DNA of 64,000 nt, taken from the NCBI RefSeq assembly GCF_003858635.1, contig NZ_RQJO01000007.1, forward strand, positions 249,941 to 313,940. Direction: 5' to 3'. The translations under genes and the position numbers were made by a program. Shown piece after piece: positions 35,147-42,778 of the stretch; the first letter of the stretch is position 1, and every line of letters starts with the position of its first letter. Below the pieces are notes generated by a model. The model did no database searches. It was not told the DNA's origin and was given only the letters and a program-made list of their open reading frames with translations. Source of the stretch: Larkinella rosea (GTDB lineage Bacteria; Bacteroidota; Bacteroidia; Cytophagales; Spirosomataceae).

Positions 35147-35860
35147 TTATTTGGCATGTAATCCACACTCTTTTTTCGAATTATCTTCCCACCACCAGCG
35201 ACCGGCCCGGAAATCCTCGCCCTCCTGAATGGCGCGGGTACAGGGCTGGCAACCGATCGATACAAAACCGCGATCGTGCAATGGGTTATACGGCACGTTG
35301 TTTTTACGCACATAATCCTTAACCTCACCGAACGTCCAGCTCATCAGCGGGTGGAATTTGACCAGGTTGTGTACCTCATCGGCTTCCAGTTGCGTCATCG
35401 TCTGGCGGTTTTGGGATTGTTCGGCCCGAATGCCGGTAACCCAGATTTTATTGCCTGCCAGCGCCCGGTTCAGCGGTTCCACTTTCCGGATGAAGCAACA
35501 CTCCTTGCGGTTTTCGATTGACTCGTAAAAACTGAACGGTCCTTTTTCGTTCAGCATTTTTTCAACGGCAGCGGTTTTGGGATAATGCGCTTCAATCCTG
35601 GTATCGTACCGGCTGTTGGTTTTTTGCCAGACCTGATACGTTTCGCCAAACATCCGGCCCGTATCCAGTGAAAAAATCCGAATCGGGATGTTGTTGGCCA
35701 GAATCATATCCGTAATCACCTGATCCTCATAGCCGAAGCTGGAGGAAAAAACCACCTGACCGGGAAATAGCTCGGCCAGCGTCCGCAGGCTTTCTACTTC
35801 GGTTTTCCCCGCGAGGAGGTCCGTCAGACTTTCAATGGTGTAAGAAGGTTCTGCTATCAT
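35147..35860 (-). CDS. cysH: Phosphoadenylyl/adenylyl-sulfate reductase, Fe-S type
   Basis: 237 aa. Thioredoxin-linked reductase that turns APS or PAPS into sulfite. PP-loop-like VVFSSSFGYEDQVI and the LDTGRMFGETYQV block are typical. The two Cys pairs that bind a 4Fe-4S cluster in APS reductases are present (ENRKECCFIRKVEPL and SIGCQPCTRAI), and the catalytic C-terminal Cys lies in KKECGLH. With no APS kinase gene in the window, direct use of APS is the better reading. It lies 53 bp after the Gfo/Idh gene and before cysD. Confidence 0.95.
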   Translation of the reverse strand: MIAEPSYTIESLTDLLAGKTEVESLRTLAELFPGQVVFSSSFGYEDQVITDMILANNIPIRIFSLDTGRMFGETYQVWQKTNSRYDTRIEAHYPKTAAVEKMLNEKGPFSFYESIENRKECCFIRKVEPLNRALAGNKIWVTGIRAEQSQNRQTMTQLEADEVHNLVKFHPLMSWTFGEVKDYVRKNNVPYNPLHDRGFVSIGCQPCTRAIQEGEDFRAGRWWWEDNSKKECGLHAK

Positions 35861-35913
35861 AGCGTACCTACGGGCCTCAGCCCGTTATCAAGTTACAATT
35901 AAGCTATAGTTAC

Positions 35914-37029
35914 TCAGTTGAGGGCGATGGGTTTGCCGCCTGCTTTGGCCGAACGACGGGCCGCATCCAGAATTTCCATCACCACCATATTCACCTGCAG
36001 GGATGACAAATCATCCACGGATTTAGTTTCACCCCGCACCACGTGCGCCAGATAATCGAACGGATCGGAAACCGGCGCATCGGTTTTGGCGGCTTCGGTC
36101 GTCTGCTCGGTTTTGTCGTCTTTCAGCCGAATCCGCATTTTCGTTCCGTCGAGCGTAAACACGTACCCGGTTGACCCGTAAACTTCCATATCCTTGCGGC
36201 TAAAAGGCCAGTTCCACGACGGCTGAATCACCACCTGCGTTTTCGGATAAACCAGCACAATCGTTGCATCGTCGTCCACTTTGGGGTACGTATCCGGCTG
36301 AATCTGGAGCGTAAACGCACTGACGGAGGTTGGGCGCTGGCCTTTCAGGAGCCAGGTCGCCAGGTTGGCACCGTAGCAGCCGAAATCGAACAGGGCTCCG
36401 GCTCCGTTCGTGGCCGGATCGGTCAGCCAGGCCACAAACTCTTTATTCATCCGGCTCGGGCCGTCGTGACCATCGTGTACGACAATCCGCCGAATCGGGC
36501 CGATGGCGCCGTCTTTTACCGCCAGCTGGTAGGCTTTGTGGTTGCTGCCGTACCAGGTGGTTTCGTAATTGGTTAGCAAATGAATGTTATGCTTTTTCGC
36601 CAGGGCTTCCATTTGTTTGGCCTGATCGAGACTCACCGCCAGCGGTTTTTCCACCATGACGTGAATGCCACGGGGTGCACAGACTTTCACCACATCGATG
36701 TGTTTGCTGATCTCGTTGAACGCCGTCACTGCATCCGGTTTGGTCTTGTCCAGCATTTCCTCAATGGTGGAGTAAACCATACTCATTGGCAAACCGTACC
36801 GCTTCATGTACCGTTCGGCCACTTCCCGATTAGGCTCGGCAATCCCAACCACTTCTATGTCAGGGTCGCCGGTTTTCGTGGCCCGATTCAAGATCCAGCC
36901 GACATGCGAATGTACCAGTCCTACCACCCCAACGCGAAGCGGTTTTTTGGTGGTTTGGGCGACAGCTTCGTTACTCATTAAAAATGAGAATAAAATGATG
37001 TAAAGAAGGGTCCGGGAAAGATGTCGCAT
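35914..37029 (-). CDS. Exported Gfo/Idh/MocA family oxidoreductase
   Basis: 371 aa from ATG 37027-37029. A TTG four codons upstream (37041) would overlap the PIN gene. The signal peptide ends NEAVAQ, so the enzyme is probably periplasmic, which is common in Bacteroidota glycoside-linked members. Rossmann start LRVGVVGLVHSHVGWIL, then catalytic-block VMVEKPLAVS (about 130-140) and NYETTWYGSN. It probably acts on a sugar or sugar derivative with tightly bound NAD(P). Its place inside the sulfur locus, one base after the PIN gene, has no obvious metabolic reason. Confidence 0.9.
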   Translation of the reverse strand: MRHLSRTLLYIILFSFLMSNEAVAQTTKKPLRVGVVGLVHSHVGWILNRATKTGDPDIEVVGIAEPNREVAERYMKRYGLPMSMVYSTIEEMLDKTKPDAVTAFNEISKHIDVVKVCAPRGIHVMVEKPLAVSLDQAKQMEALAKKHNIHLLTNYETTWYGSNHKAYQLAVKDGAIGPIRRIVVHDGHDGPSRMNKEFVAWLTDPATNGAGALFDFGCYGANLATWLLKGQRPTSVSAFTLQIQPDTYPKVDDDATIVLVYPKTQVVIQPSWNWPFSRKDMEVYGSTGYVFTLDGTKMRIRLKDDKTEQTTEAAKTDAPVSDPFDYLAHVVRGETKSVDDLSSLQVNMVVMEILDAARRSAKAGGKPIALN

Positions 37030-37030
37030 A

Positions 37031-37507
37031 TTATTCTCCAACGCTCGTTAAAACACGATTAAGTAAAGGTTCATTAGCATGAAAATTCGTTGCCCTAATC
37101 TTTTCAATAAACGGCTTAATAGCGGGAATAACACCCAAATTCTTTGCTCTGATCAGAATTCCTAATGTACCTGTGAACTTAAGGTCAAGTGTTTTTGCCA
37201 ATTTACGTGCTTTGTCGTCATCCAGAATAAGAATGCAGTCTGGCAGTTCTTCAGCCAAAGCAATAATACTGGCTTCTCCTTTGTCTACAAGCTTTGAGGT
37301 ATTTATTAAAAAGTTTTTATCGACAACTTCCCGAACCTGGACCCATTCGGGTAGCTGAATACCAAATTCCTGAGTAACTACCGTTGTTGTATAAACAGTC
37401 CGGAAGCAATCTTTCAAAAGTGACAATGCGTCAATCTTGTCAAGCAATATAAAACAAGAGGTGTCTGATATGGCACCATCAGTTTCCAAGGGCAACTTTG
37501 ATGTCAT
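37031..37507 (-). CDS. PIN-domain protein (DUF3368 family), toxin-like
   Basis: 158 aa. PIN-like nuclease fold with acidic residues at the expected places: Asp in AISDTSCFILLDKI (about 15), Glu in KGEASIIALAEEL and Asp in ILILDDDKARKLAK. The GTLGILIRAKNLGVIPAIKPFIEKI block is typical of DUF3368, usually paired with a UPF0175 partner. That partner is the upstream gene, which this frame overlaps by 29 bp. It could be a VapC-type RNase toxin. The DNA here is visibly AT-richer than the sulfur genes around it, suggesting recent acquisition. Confidence 0.85.
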   Translation of the reverse strand: MTSKLPLETDGAISDTSCFILLDKIDALSLLKDCFRTVYTTTVVTQEFGIQLPEWVQVREVVDKNFLINTSKLVDKGEASIIALAEELPDCILILDDDKARKLAKTLDLKFTGTLGILIRAKNLGVIPAIKPFIEKIRATNFHANEPLLNRVLTSVGE

Positions 37508-37715
37508 GCTCCAGATCCTCTACAGAGTAGTTAAAAACACTAAATCCAAAGCGCCCCATAATTTCAATGAAAGACCGTTTACTGATGCCTACAATGTCGG
37601 CAGCCTGGCCCAGTGTCACTTTGCCTTTTTCATACAATTGGCCGGCAAACAACATTTTGGCCTCAAACTCCTCAATATCAAGGCTATCGGGTAAATTCAG
37701 AGTCAGTGTTTTCAT
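37479..37715 (-). CDS. UPF0175 family protein (antitoxin-like)
   Basis: 78 aa from ATG 37713-37715 (MKTLTLNLPDSLD); a longer frame to 37763 has no support. The helix-turn-helix-like segment KGKVTLGQAADIVGISKRSFIEIMGRFG is characteristic of UPF0175 proteins, which accompany DUF3368 PIN proteins. Together with the next gene it forms a small two-gene module of toxin-antitoxin layout: DNA-binding protein first, overlapping PIN gene second. It lies 44 bp after metZ. Confidence 0.87.
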   Translation of the reverse strand: MKTLTLNLPDSLDIEEFEAKMLFAGQLYEKGKVTLGQAADIVGISKRSFIEIMGRFGFSVFNYSVEDLEHDIKVALGN

Positions 37716-37759
37716 CTTATTGTGATTTGAATTTATAACCGGAAACCACGCTTTAAAAT

Positions 37760-38953
37760 TCACTGAGCTGTCGACTGAACAACCTCCGCCGACTTGGAAA
37801 CCGCCTGTTCAAAATCCGCTACCAGATCGTCTGCATCTTCCAGCCCAACCGAAACCCGGATCAATCCTTCGGTAATGCCCAATGCCAGCTTCTCATCCGG
37901 TTTTAATTTGGAGTGAGTAGTGGTGAATGGATTGGTTACAATTGTGCGTGTATCCCCTAAGTTAGACGAAAGCGACGCAATTTTCAAGGATTCAAACAAG
38001 GCTTTCACCCGTTCAAAACCGCCCTCCACTTCAAACGTCACAATGGCACCACCGGCCGACATCTGCCGTTGGGCGAGCTCAAATTGCGGGTGGGAGGGAA
38101 GGAACGGGTATTTCACATGCTGCACATCCGGATGTTCTTCCAGCGCCTGCGCCAGTTTCAAGGCATTCTCGCAGTGCCGATCCATGCGGAGTTCCAGCGT
38201 TTCCAGGCTTTTCGACAAGGTCCAGGCATTGAACGGCGACATTGACGGACCGGTATGGCGAGCAAAAAAACGGATCGGTGCAATCAATTCTTCCGAACCC
38301 ACCACTACACCTCCCAGAACCCGTCCCTGGCCGTCCATGTATTTCGTTGCGGAATGGACCGACAAATCAGCGCCCAGATCGAGCGGAGTTTGCAGAATGG
38401 GCGTGGCAAAGCAGTTATCAACGTTGAGAATAAAACCGTATTTTTCCTTCAGACGAACCAGCATTTCCAGATCGACCAGCTCCAGCCCGGGATTCGAAGG
38501 CGTTTCCAGGTACACCATTTTGGTGTTGGGCTGCATGGCGGCTTCCCATTCGGCTTCCGACGCGCTGGCGTCTACATACGTGTAGGTAATGCCCCATTTC
38601 GTCAGAATCTGCGAAATAATCTGGTGCGCCGATCCAAACAACGCCCGGCAGGCCACAATGTGATCGCCCGACTGCAGCAAAGCCGCCATACTCGCAAAAA
38701 CCGCAGCCATACCCGTCGCCGTGGCAATACCGGCCTCGGCGTTTTCGAGCATACAGACTTTATCGACAAACTCGGTTACGTTCGGATTGGAAAAACGGGA
38801 ATAAATATTGCCCTCTTCTGATTCTTCAAAAAGCGCTTTTCCCTGTTCGGCACTTTCAAAAGTAAAACTGGACGTTAAAAACAAAGGCGTCGAATGTTCG
38901 CGGTATTGCGACTTCTTCGTCTGAATCCGGATGGCTTTCGTTTGTTTTTTCAT
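37760..38953 (-). CDS. metZ: O-succinylhomoserine (O-acylhomoserine) sulfhydrylase
   Basis: 397 aa PLP enzyme of the Cys/Met metabolism family. It makes homocysteine from an acylated homoserine and sulfide, the point where the sulfide from this locus enters amino acids. Motifs: NIYSRFSNPNVTEF, ATGMAAVFASMAALL, VYLETPSNPGLELVD and the PLP lysine in SVHSATKYMDGQGRVLGG. The length and GDTRTIVTNPFTTTHSKL block fit MetZ better than MetB or CGL, though substrate preference cannot be settled from motifs. It follows the TauE/SafE gene on the minus strand. Confidence 0.93.
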   Translation of the reverse strand: MKKQTKAIRIQTKKSQYREHSTPLFLTSSFTFESAEQGKALFEESEEGNIYSRFSNPNVTEFVDKVCMLENAEAGIATATGMAAVFASMAALLQSGDHIVACRALFGSAHQIISQILTKWGITYTYVDASASEAEWEAAMQPNTKMVYLETPSNPGLELVDLEMLVRLKEKYGFILNVDNCFATPILQTPLDLGADLSVHSATKYMDGQGRVLGGVVVGSEELIAPIRFFARHTGPSMSPFNAWTLSKSLETLELRMDRHCENALKLAQALEEHPDVQHVKYPFLPSHPQFELAQRQMSAGGAIVTFEVEGGFERVKALFESLKIASLSSNLGDTRTIVTNPFTTTHSKLKPDEKLALGITEGLIRVSVGLEDADDLVADFEQAVSKSAEVVQSTAQ

Positions 38954-38965
38954 GAATTGGGGGAA

Positions 38966-39032
38966 TAGACAAGCGACGATAGGCAGGAGAGGAAAGAGGC
39001 TACGGTTTTAAAAGTCGTTACTCTCTTGTCTA
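38966..39032. repeat. Weak inverted repeat (tagacaag)
   Basis: tagacaag (38966-38973) pairs with cttgtcta (39025-39032). The flanks are purine-rich on the left (ggcaggagaggaaagagg) and pyrimidine-rich on the right (ctctcttg). It sits between the TauE/SafE gene (stop 39045) and metZ, in the same position as the better elements, but the pairing is poor. Confidence 0.35.
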
Positions 39033-39044
39033 ACCGCTCAACTC

Positions 39045-40103
39045 TCATAACACTACCGATAAAAAATTACGCAAACTTACAATTATTACGACTACGCCGA
39101 CCATAATCATCATGGCTTTTATCGGCAAACGGGTGGAAAGAAGGGCCGCAATGGGAGCCGCAATCATGCCGCCCAGCACCAGACCGAGAATGACCTGCCA
39201 GTGAGTCAGACCAATCAGCGTGACGAATGTAAGTGAACTGGAAAGCGAAATGAAAAACTCGGCGAGGTTAACCGATCCGATGGTGTAACGCGGATGGCGA
39301 CCGCTGGCAATCAGGGTGGAAGACACAATCGGTCCCCAGCCTCCACCGCCGATGGCATCCATCGTGCCCCCAAACCAGGCCAGCAAACCGATTTTCTTGA
39401 TCGGTTTTTTCTTGATCCGTTTGGCGAGGGCTTTCTGGATGATCAGAACGCCCAAAACGGCCGTATAAACCGCAACCGCCGGTTTGATATACACCGAATA
39501 TTGTTCCAGTGAAACCAGCACGTAAGCACCCAGACAGGCACCGATAACGCCCGGAATCAAAACCGCCTTGAACAGTTTGCTGTTGACGTTCCCGAACCGC
39601 AGGTGCATGTAGCCCGAAACTCCGCTCGTAAAAATCTCCGAACTGTGAACACTGGCACTGACGGCCGCCGGGCTAACGCCCACCGTGAGCAGCAGGGTCG
39701 AGGCCGTAACCCCGTAGGCCATGCCCAGCGCTCCGTCGATCATCTGCGCCACAAAACCTCCGACCACATAATACCAGAAATCCGAATTCAATTCCAGCGC
39801 TGTCATGACCAGTGTCAGCCGGTCGAGCGTCAGGTAACTGAACAACAGATGGCCCACAATCATCAGGGCAATGGCGGAGGAAATATAGATGGCAATTTCG
39901 GTTCGATTTCGTCGGCGTAGGAAAACGGAGCGGGCGGGGGTATTCGGTACCAGCTCGATCTGGGAATCGGGAAACGCGGTGCGCAGCGCAGTAACCTGTT
40001 GGGCGGCTGAATCGCCCTGAACCGTAATCTTCAATCCATTCAAGTTCAGTCCGACGGGAGAACTCGCTTCGGGTGCCGGGTCGGATGCTGAGACAGGTTG
40101 CAT
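39045..40103 (-). CDS. TauE/SafE family sulfite/anion exporter
   Basis: 352 aa. A short soluble N-terminal domain (about 1-65) precedes eight or so membrane helices. The two family repeats are visible (FVAQMIDGALGMAYGVTASTLLLTVG and WFGGTMDAIGGGGWGPIVSS). TauE/SafE proteins move sulfite, sulfoacetate or other organic anions. Placed first in the sulfur locus, it probably handles sulfite or sulfate. A Bacteroidota promoter (40192-40222) and a hairpin-T5 (40146-40169) precede it. Confidence 0.92.
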   Translation of the reverse strand: MQPVSASDPAPEASSPVGLNLNGLKITVQGDSAAQQVTALRTAFPDSQIELVPNTPARSVFLRRRNRTEIAIYISSAIALMIVGHLLFSYLTLDRLTLVMTALELNSDFWYYVVGGFVAQMIDGALGMAYGVTASTLLLTVGVSPAAVSASVHSSEIFTSGVSGYMHLRFGNVNSKLFKAVLIPGVIGACLGAYVLVSLEQYSVYIKPAVAVYTAVLGVLIIQKALAKRIKKKPIKKIGLLAWFGGTMDAIGGGGWGPIVSSTLIASGRHPRYTIGSVNLAEFFISLSSSLTFVTLIGLTHWQVILGLVLGGMIAAPIAALLSTRLPIKAMMIMVGVVVIIVSLRNFLSVVL

Positions 40104-40145
40104 AACTAATTTGGTATATATAGTTAGTAGAGAATGCTTCTTATG

Positions 40146-40169
40146 AAAAACGGCATTTGAACAATGCCG
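40146..40169 (-). terminator. Hairpin plus T5 upstream of the TauE/SafE gene (possible attenuator)
   Basis: Minus-strand cggcattgttcaaatgccg (40151-40169, 7 bp stem) is followed by TTTTT (40146-40150). It lies 43 bp before the start codon and downstream of a predicted promoter, so it sits in the leader rather than at the end of the subtilase gene 160 bp away. Confidence 0.5.
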
Positions 40170-40191
40170 CCCTGTAAATCGAAATGGAATG

Positions 40192-40222
40192 CAAAGTTGG
40201 ATAATCTATTGTATTAAAGCAA
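40192..40222 (-). promoter_or_regulatory. Bacteroidota-type promoter for the TauE/SafE gene
   Basis: Minus-strand TTG (40220-40222), 20 bases, then CAACTTTG (40192-40199), one mismatch from TAnnTTTG. This predicts a leader of about 80 bases that contains the hairpin at 40146-40169. Confidence 0.45.
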
Positions 40223-40330
40223 GAAATTTGTCCTTACTATTCTGAATTTAGTTCGTTTGGTAGTATTTTTCTAATTGAATGCGTTTTGATATATATCTAT
40301 AAAAATAGGAGAGCATTCCGGTCTGATTGG

Positions 40331-41503
40331 TCATTCTCCGGCAATCGGGTCCGCCGTTCCGTCCGGATCATTTTTGACAAAACCGTTCGTGGGAATCGCG
40401 CGACCGCGAATAAGCAGCAGACCCGCTACGTGGGGAGACGCCATCGAGGTGCCCGACATCGTTGCGTATTTTCCGTTCAGGTAGGTTGAGGTAATGCGAA
40501 CGCCATAGGCGCAAATATCGACCGTAGGGCCGTAATTGGAAAAGGAGGCAAAACTACCATTTTGGTCCATCGCCGATACGGTAAAGACGTTCGTGTGATT
40601 GATGTTGGCGGGCGCGTATTTTTCGGCCGATTGCCCTTCGTTTCCGGCGGCAATAGCGAATAGTATGCCTTTGTCGGCCGCTTGTTTGATCACCCGTTCC
40701 AGCGTCGCGGAAGTGCCTTCGCCACCGATACTGATGTTGACCACGTCACCGGCTTTGCCATTCTGGTAAACATGCGAAACCGCCTGAACCAGCACCGACA
40801 GCTTTCCTTCACCTTCGTTATCGAGTACCCGGAGGGCAACCAGGGTGGCTCCCGAAGCAATCCCGGTTACACCAATGGTATTGTTTTTGGCTCCGATAAC
40901 ACCGGCAACGTGAGTGCCGTGACCGTTTTCATCCTCGACGGTTTTGCCGGTCAGAAACGATTGACTACGCTTAAGATCGACATTCAAATCAGGGTGATCC
41001 GTGTCGATGCCGGTGTCGAGAATCCAGGCGGTTTTGTCAGGATTCAGGTCGCCCCGGCCATAACCGGTTTGCTTCACATTCCAGGTCAGCGTTGAGGTGA
41101 CGGCCACATCAACGCAACTGCACAGCGAGATAATCCGGTCGGGTTCAATGAGTTCAACCGATGCGTCGGTTTTTAATTCCTCGGCTTCCTTTGCGCTGAT
41201 ATGGGCCAGAAGACCGGTTTTTTCGCCGGAAAACAGAACCTGCAAATCGGGGTCGCTTAGTCCATGCCGGGTCAGAAGTTGCTGAGAGACAGCACCCACC
41301 CGTGCGTTCGGCACTACTGGTAATTCTTCGGTTGGCTTATAGGTTACAATGTAAGCCCCGGCAATCGCCTGACCGTTGGAGGTGGAAGCCTTTACCAGGC
41401 AATCCCCTGCTGGTCCGATGGCTTCTTCATCGGATTGGCAACTGATTAACAGCGAGATAAGCAGGGCATTGAAAGACAACGCCGTAAAAGAGGACCACCG
41501 CAT
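40331..41503 (-). CDS. Subtilisin-like serine peptidase (S8 family) lipoprotein
   Basis: 390 aa. Lipoprotein-type signal (LLISLLISCQSDEE, Cys about 22). An inhibitor-I9-like propeptide (about 48-125: AYIVTYKPTEELPVVPNARVG, TGLLAHISAKEAEEL) precedes the catalytic domain. The Asp-His-Ser triad is complete: AWILDTGIDTDHPDL, NGHGTHVAGVIGA and SGTSMASPHVAGLLL. The oxyanion Asn lies in AIAAGNEG. Proteinase K/aqualysin-like. It probably acts at the cell surface or periplasm after removal of the propeptide. Single gene on the minus strand, divergent from the cupredoxin gene. Confidence 0.94.
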   Translation of the reverse strand: MRWSSFTALSFNALLISLLISCQSDEEAIGPAGDCLVKASTSNGQAIAGAYIVTYKPTEELPVVPNARVGAVSQQLLTRHGLSDPDLQVLFSGEKTGLLAHISAKEAEELKTDASVELIEPDRIISLCSCVDVAVTSTLTWNVKQTGYGRGDLNPDKTAWILDTGIDTDHPDLNVDLKRSQSFLTGKTVEDENGHGTHVAGVIGAKNNTIGVTGIASGATLVALRVLDNEGEGKLSVLVQAVSHVYQNGKAGDVVNISIGGEGTSATLERVIKQAADKGILFAIAAGNEGQSAEKYAPANINHTNVFTVSAMDQNGSFASFSNYGPTVDICAYGVRITSTYLNGKYATMSGTSMASPHVAGLLLIRGRAIPTNGFVKNDPDGTADPIAGE

Positions 41504-41704
41504 GAACGTTCGAAGTAAGAAAGCCGAAAAAAAGTAGCGGTAAATCGATAGAATTCACAGAGGTATGGTGAAAAGAACTGACTATTCAACGAATGGAAAA
41601 ACTGAAAATTGTACCCGGTTTTATGCGGTTTTGATTTTGCAGAAATGAAACCAGATTAGTAGAAAAAGCCGTTAATTTGCTTATTTTTCAAATAATTTTC
41701 CTGC

Positions 41705-42778
41705 ATGAGAAAGTACGCAGCCGTAGTGATTTTCGTTGCACTTTGCGGCCTAAAAATTCCACTGGCCTTTGCCCAGGATACAACGCTGACGATCCGAGCC
41801 GTTGAAGGGCTGAAATTTGACGTGCCACGATTCGTGGTGCGGCCCGGCACCCGCATTAATCTGACGCTTGATAATTACGACGACATGGCTCACAATCTGG
41901 TGGTTACGCTACCGGGTGGGCGATTGCGGGTTGTCAACACGGCCATTGGTCTGGGGGCAGAAGCCGTCAAACTCAACTACGTTCCCCGTACCCCGGACGT
42001 GGTCGCGCACACGGCAATTGTGGAGCCGGGAAAATCGGAAAAGATTAGTTTCAAGCTCGATCAGGAGGGAACTTACGCGTATGTCTGTACTTATCCGGGA
42101 CACGGTTTTGTGATGTACGGGGCGATTTACGTCACCAGAAAACCGGCTACGGTTCCACCTTTGGACAAAGATCCGAATGTAGCAGCTAATCGGAAGGACG
42201 ATATGGGTGGTCATGCCGGTCACATGCCGAATCATCCGTATGACCTGAAATATCCGGTGGTTTATCGAACCTTTATGCCCGACTCCGGCCCCGCGTCGAT
42301 TGCGGTTGGGCTGACTCCCACACAGTCGTATTGCTGGGATGCGGGCGCGTGTCGGCTGCGGTATGCCTGGACGGGCGGTTTTGTTGATTTAACCGATCAT
42401 TGGGACGGAAATGGCAAGAAACCCTCGCACGTGGTGGGCGATGTGTATTTCCGGGATCGGGGTGGTTTTCCGATCCGGTTTGGCACCGCCGACCGGCTGC
42501 CCGACGTGCATTTCAAAGGCTATCAACTCATCAATCGCAACCCGGAATTCCGGTATCTGGTGAACGGGATCGAAGTGCGGGAGCTGATCAAACCGCTGCC
42601 AACGGGCCGGGGGCTGGTGCGCTATTTCACTCTTGGGCCGGTGGCGGGGCCGGTTTACTTTGTCTGCAAATCCGGTGATGGGGTGAAATACCGCCCGTCG
42701 GTGGGTAAAATTCAGGACGGCATGGTGCGTCTGCCAGTGGGAACGAAGAAATTCACGATAACGATGATGGCCGAATGA
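41705..42778 (+). CDS. Exported cupredoxin-domain (type 1 copper) protein
   Basis: 357 aa. Signal peptide ends AFAQ (about 24). Residues about 26-145 form a cupredoxin domain with all four type 1 copper ligands in order: His63 (MAHNLVV), Cys128, His133 and Met137 (CTYPGHGFVMYG). A His/Met-rich linker (about 163-175, MGGHAGHMPNHP) and a second domain of about 180 aa (PDSGPASIAVGL, RYAWTGGFVDLTDHWDG) follow. The second domain looks like the membrane-bound PQQ-dehydrogenase-associated module that accompanies Bacteroidota propeller enzymes. Its stop overlaps the next start (ATGA), so the two proteins are co-translated and may exchange electrons. Confidence 0.85.
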   Translation: MRKYAAVVIFVALCGLKIPLAFAQDTTLTIRAVEGLKFDVPRFVVRPGTRINLTLDNYDDMAHNLVVTLPGGRLRVVNTAIGLGAEAVKLNYVPRTPDVVAHTAIVEPGKSEKISFKLDQEGTYAYVCTYPGHGFVMYGAIYVTRKPATVPPLDKDPNVAANRKDDMGGHAGHMPNHPYDLKYPVVYRTFMPDSGPASIAVGLTPTQSYCWDAGACRLRYAWTGGFVDLTDHWDGNGKKPSHVVGDVYFRDRGGFPIRFGTADRLPDVHFKGYQLINRNPEFRYLVNGIEVRELIKPLPTGRGLVRYFTLGPVAGPVYFVCKSGDGVKYRPSVGKIQDGMVRLPVGTKKFTITMMAE

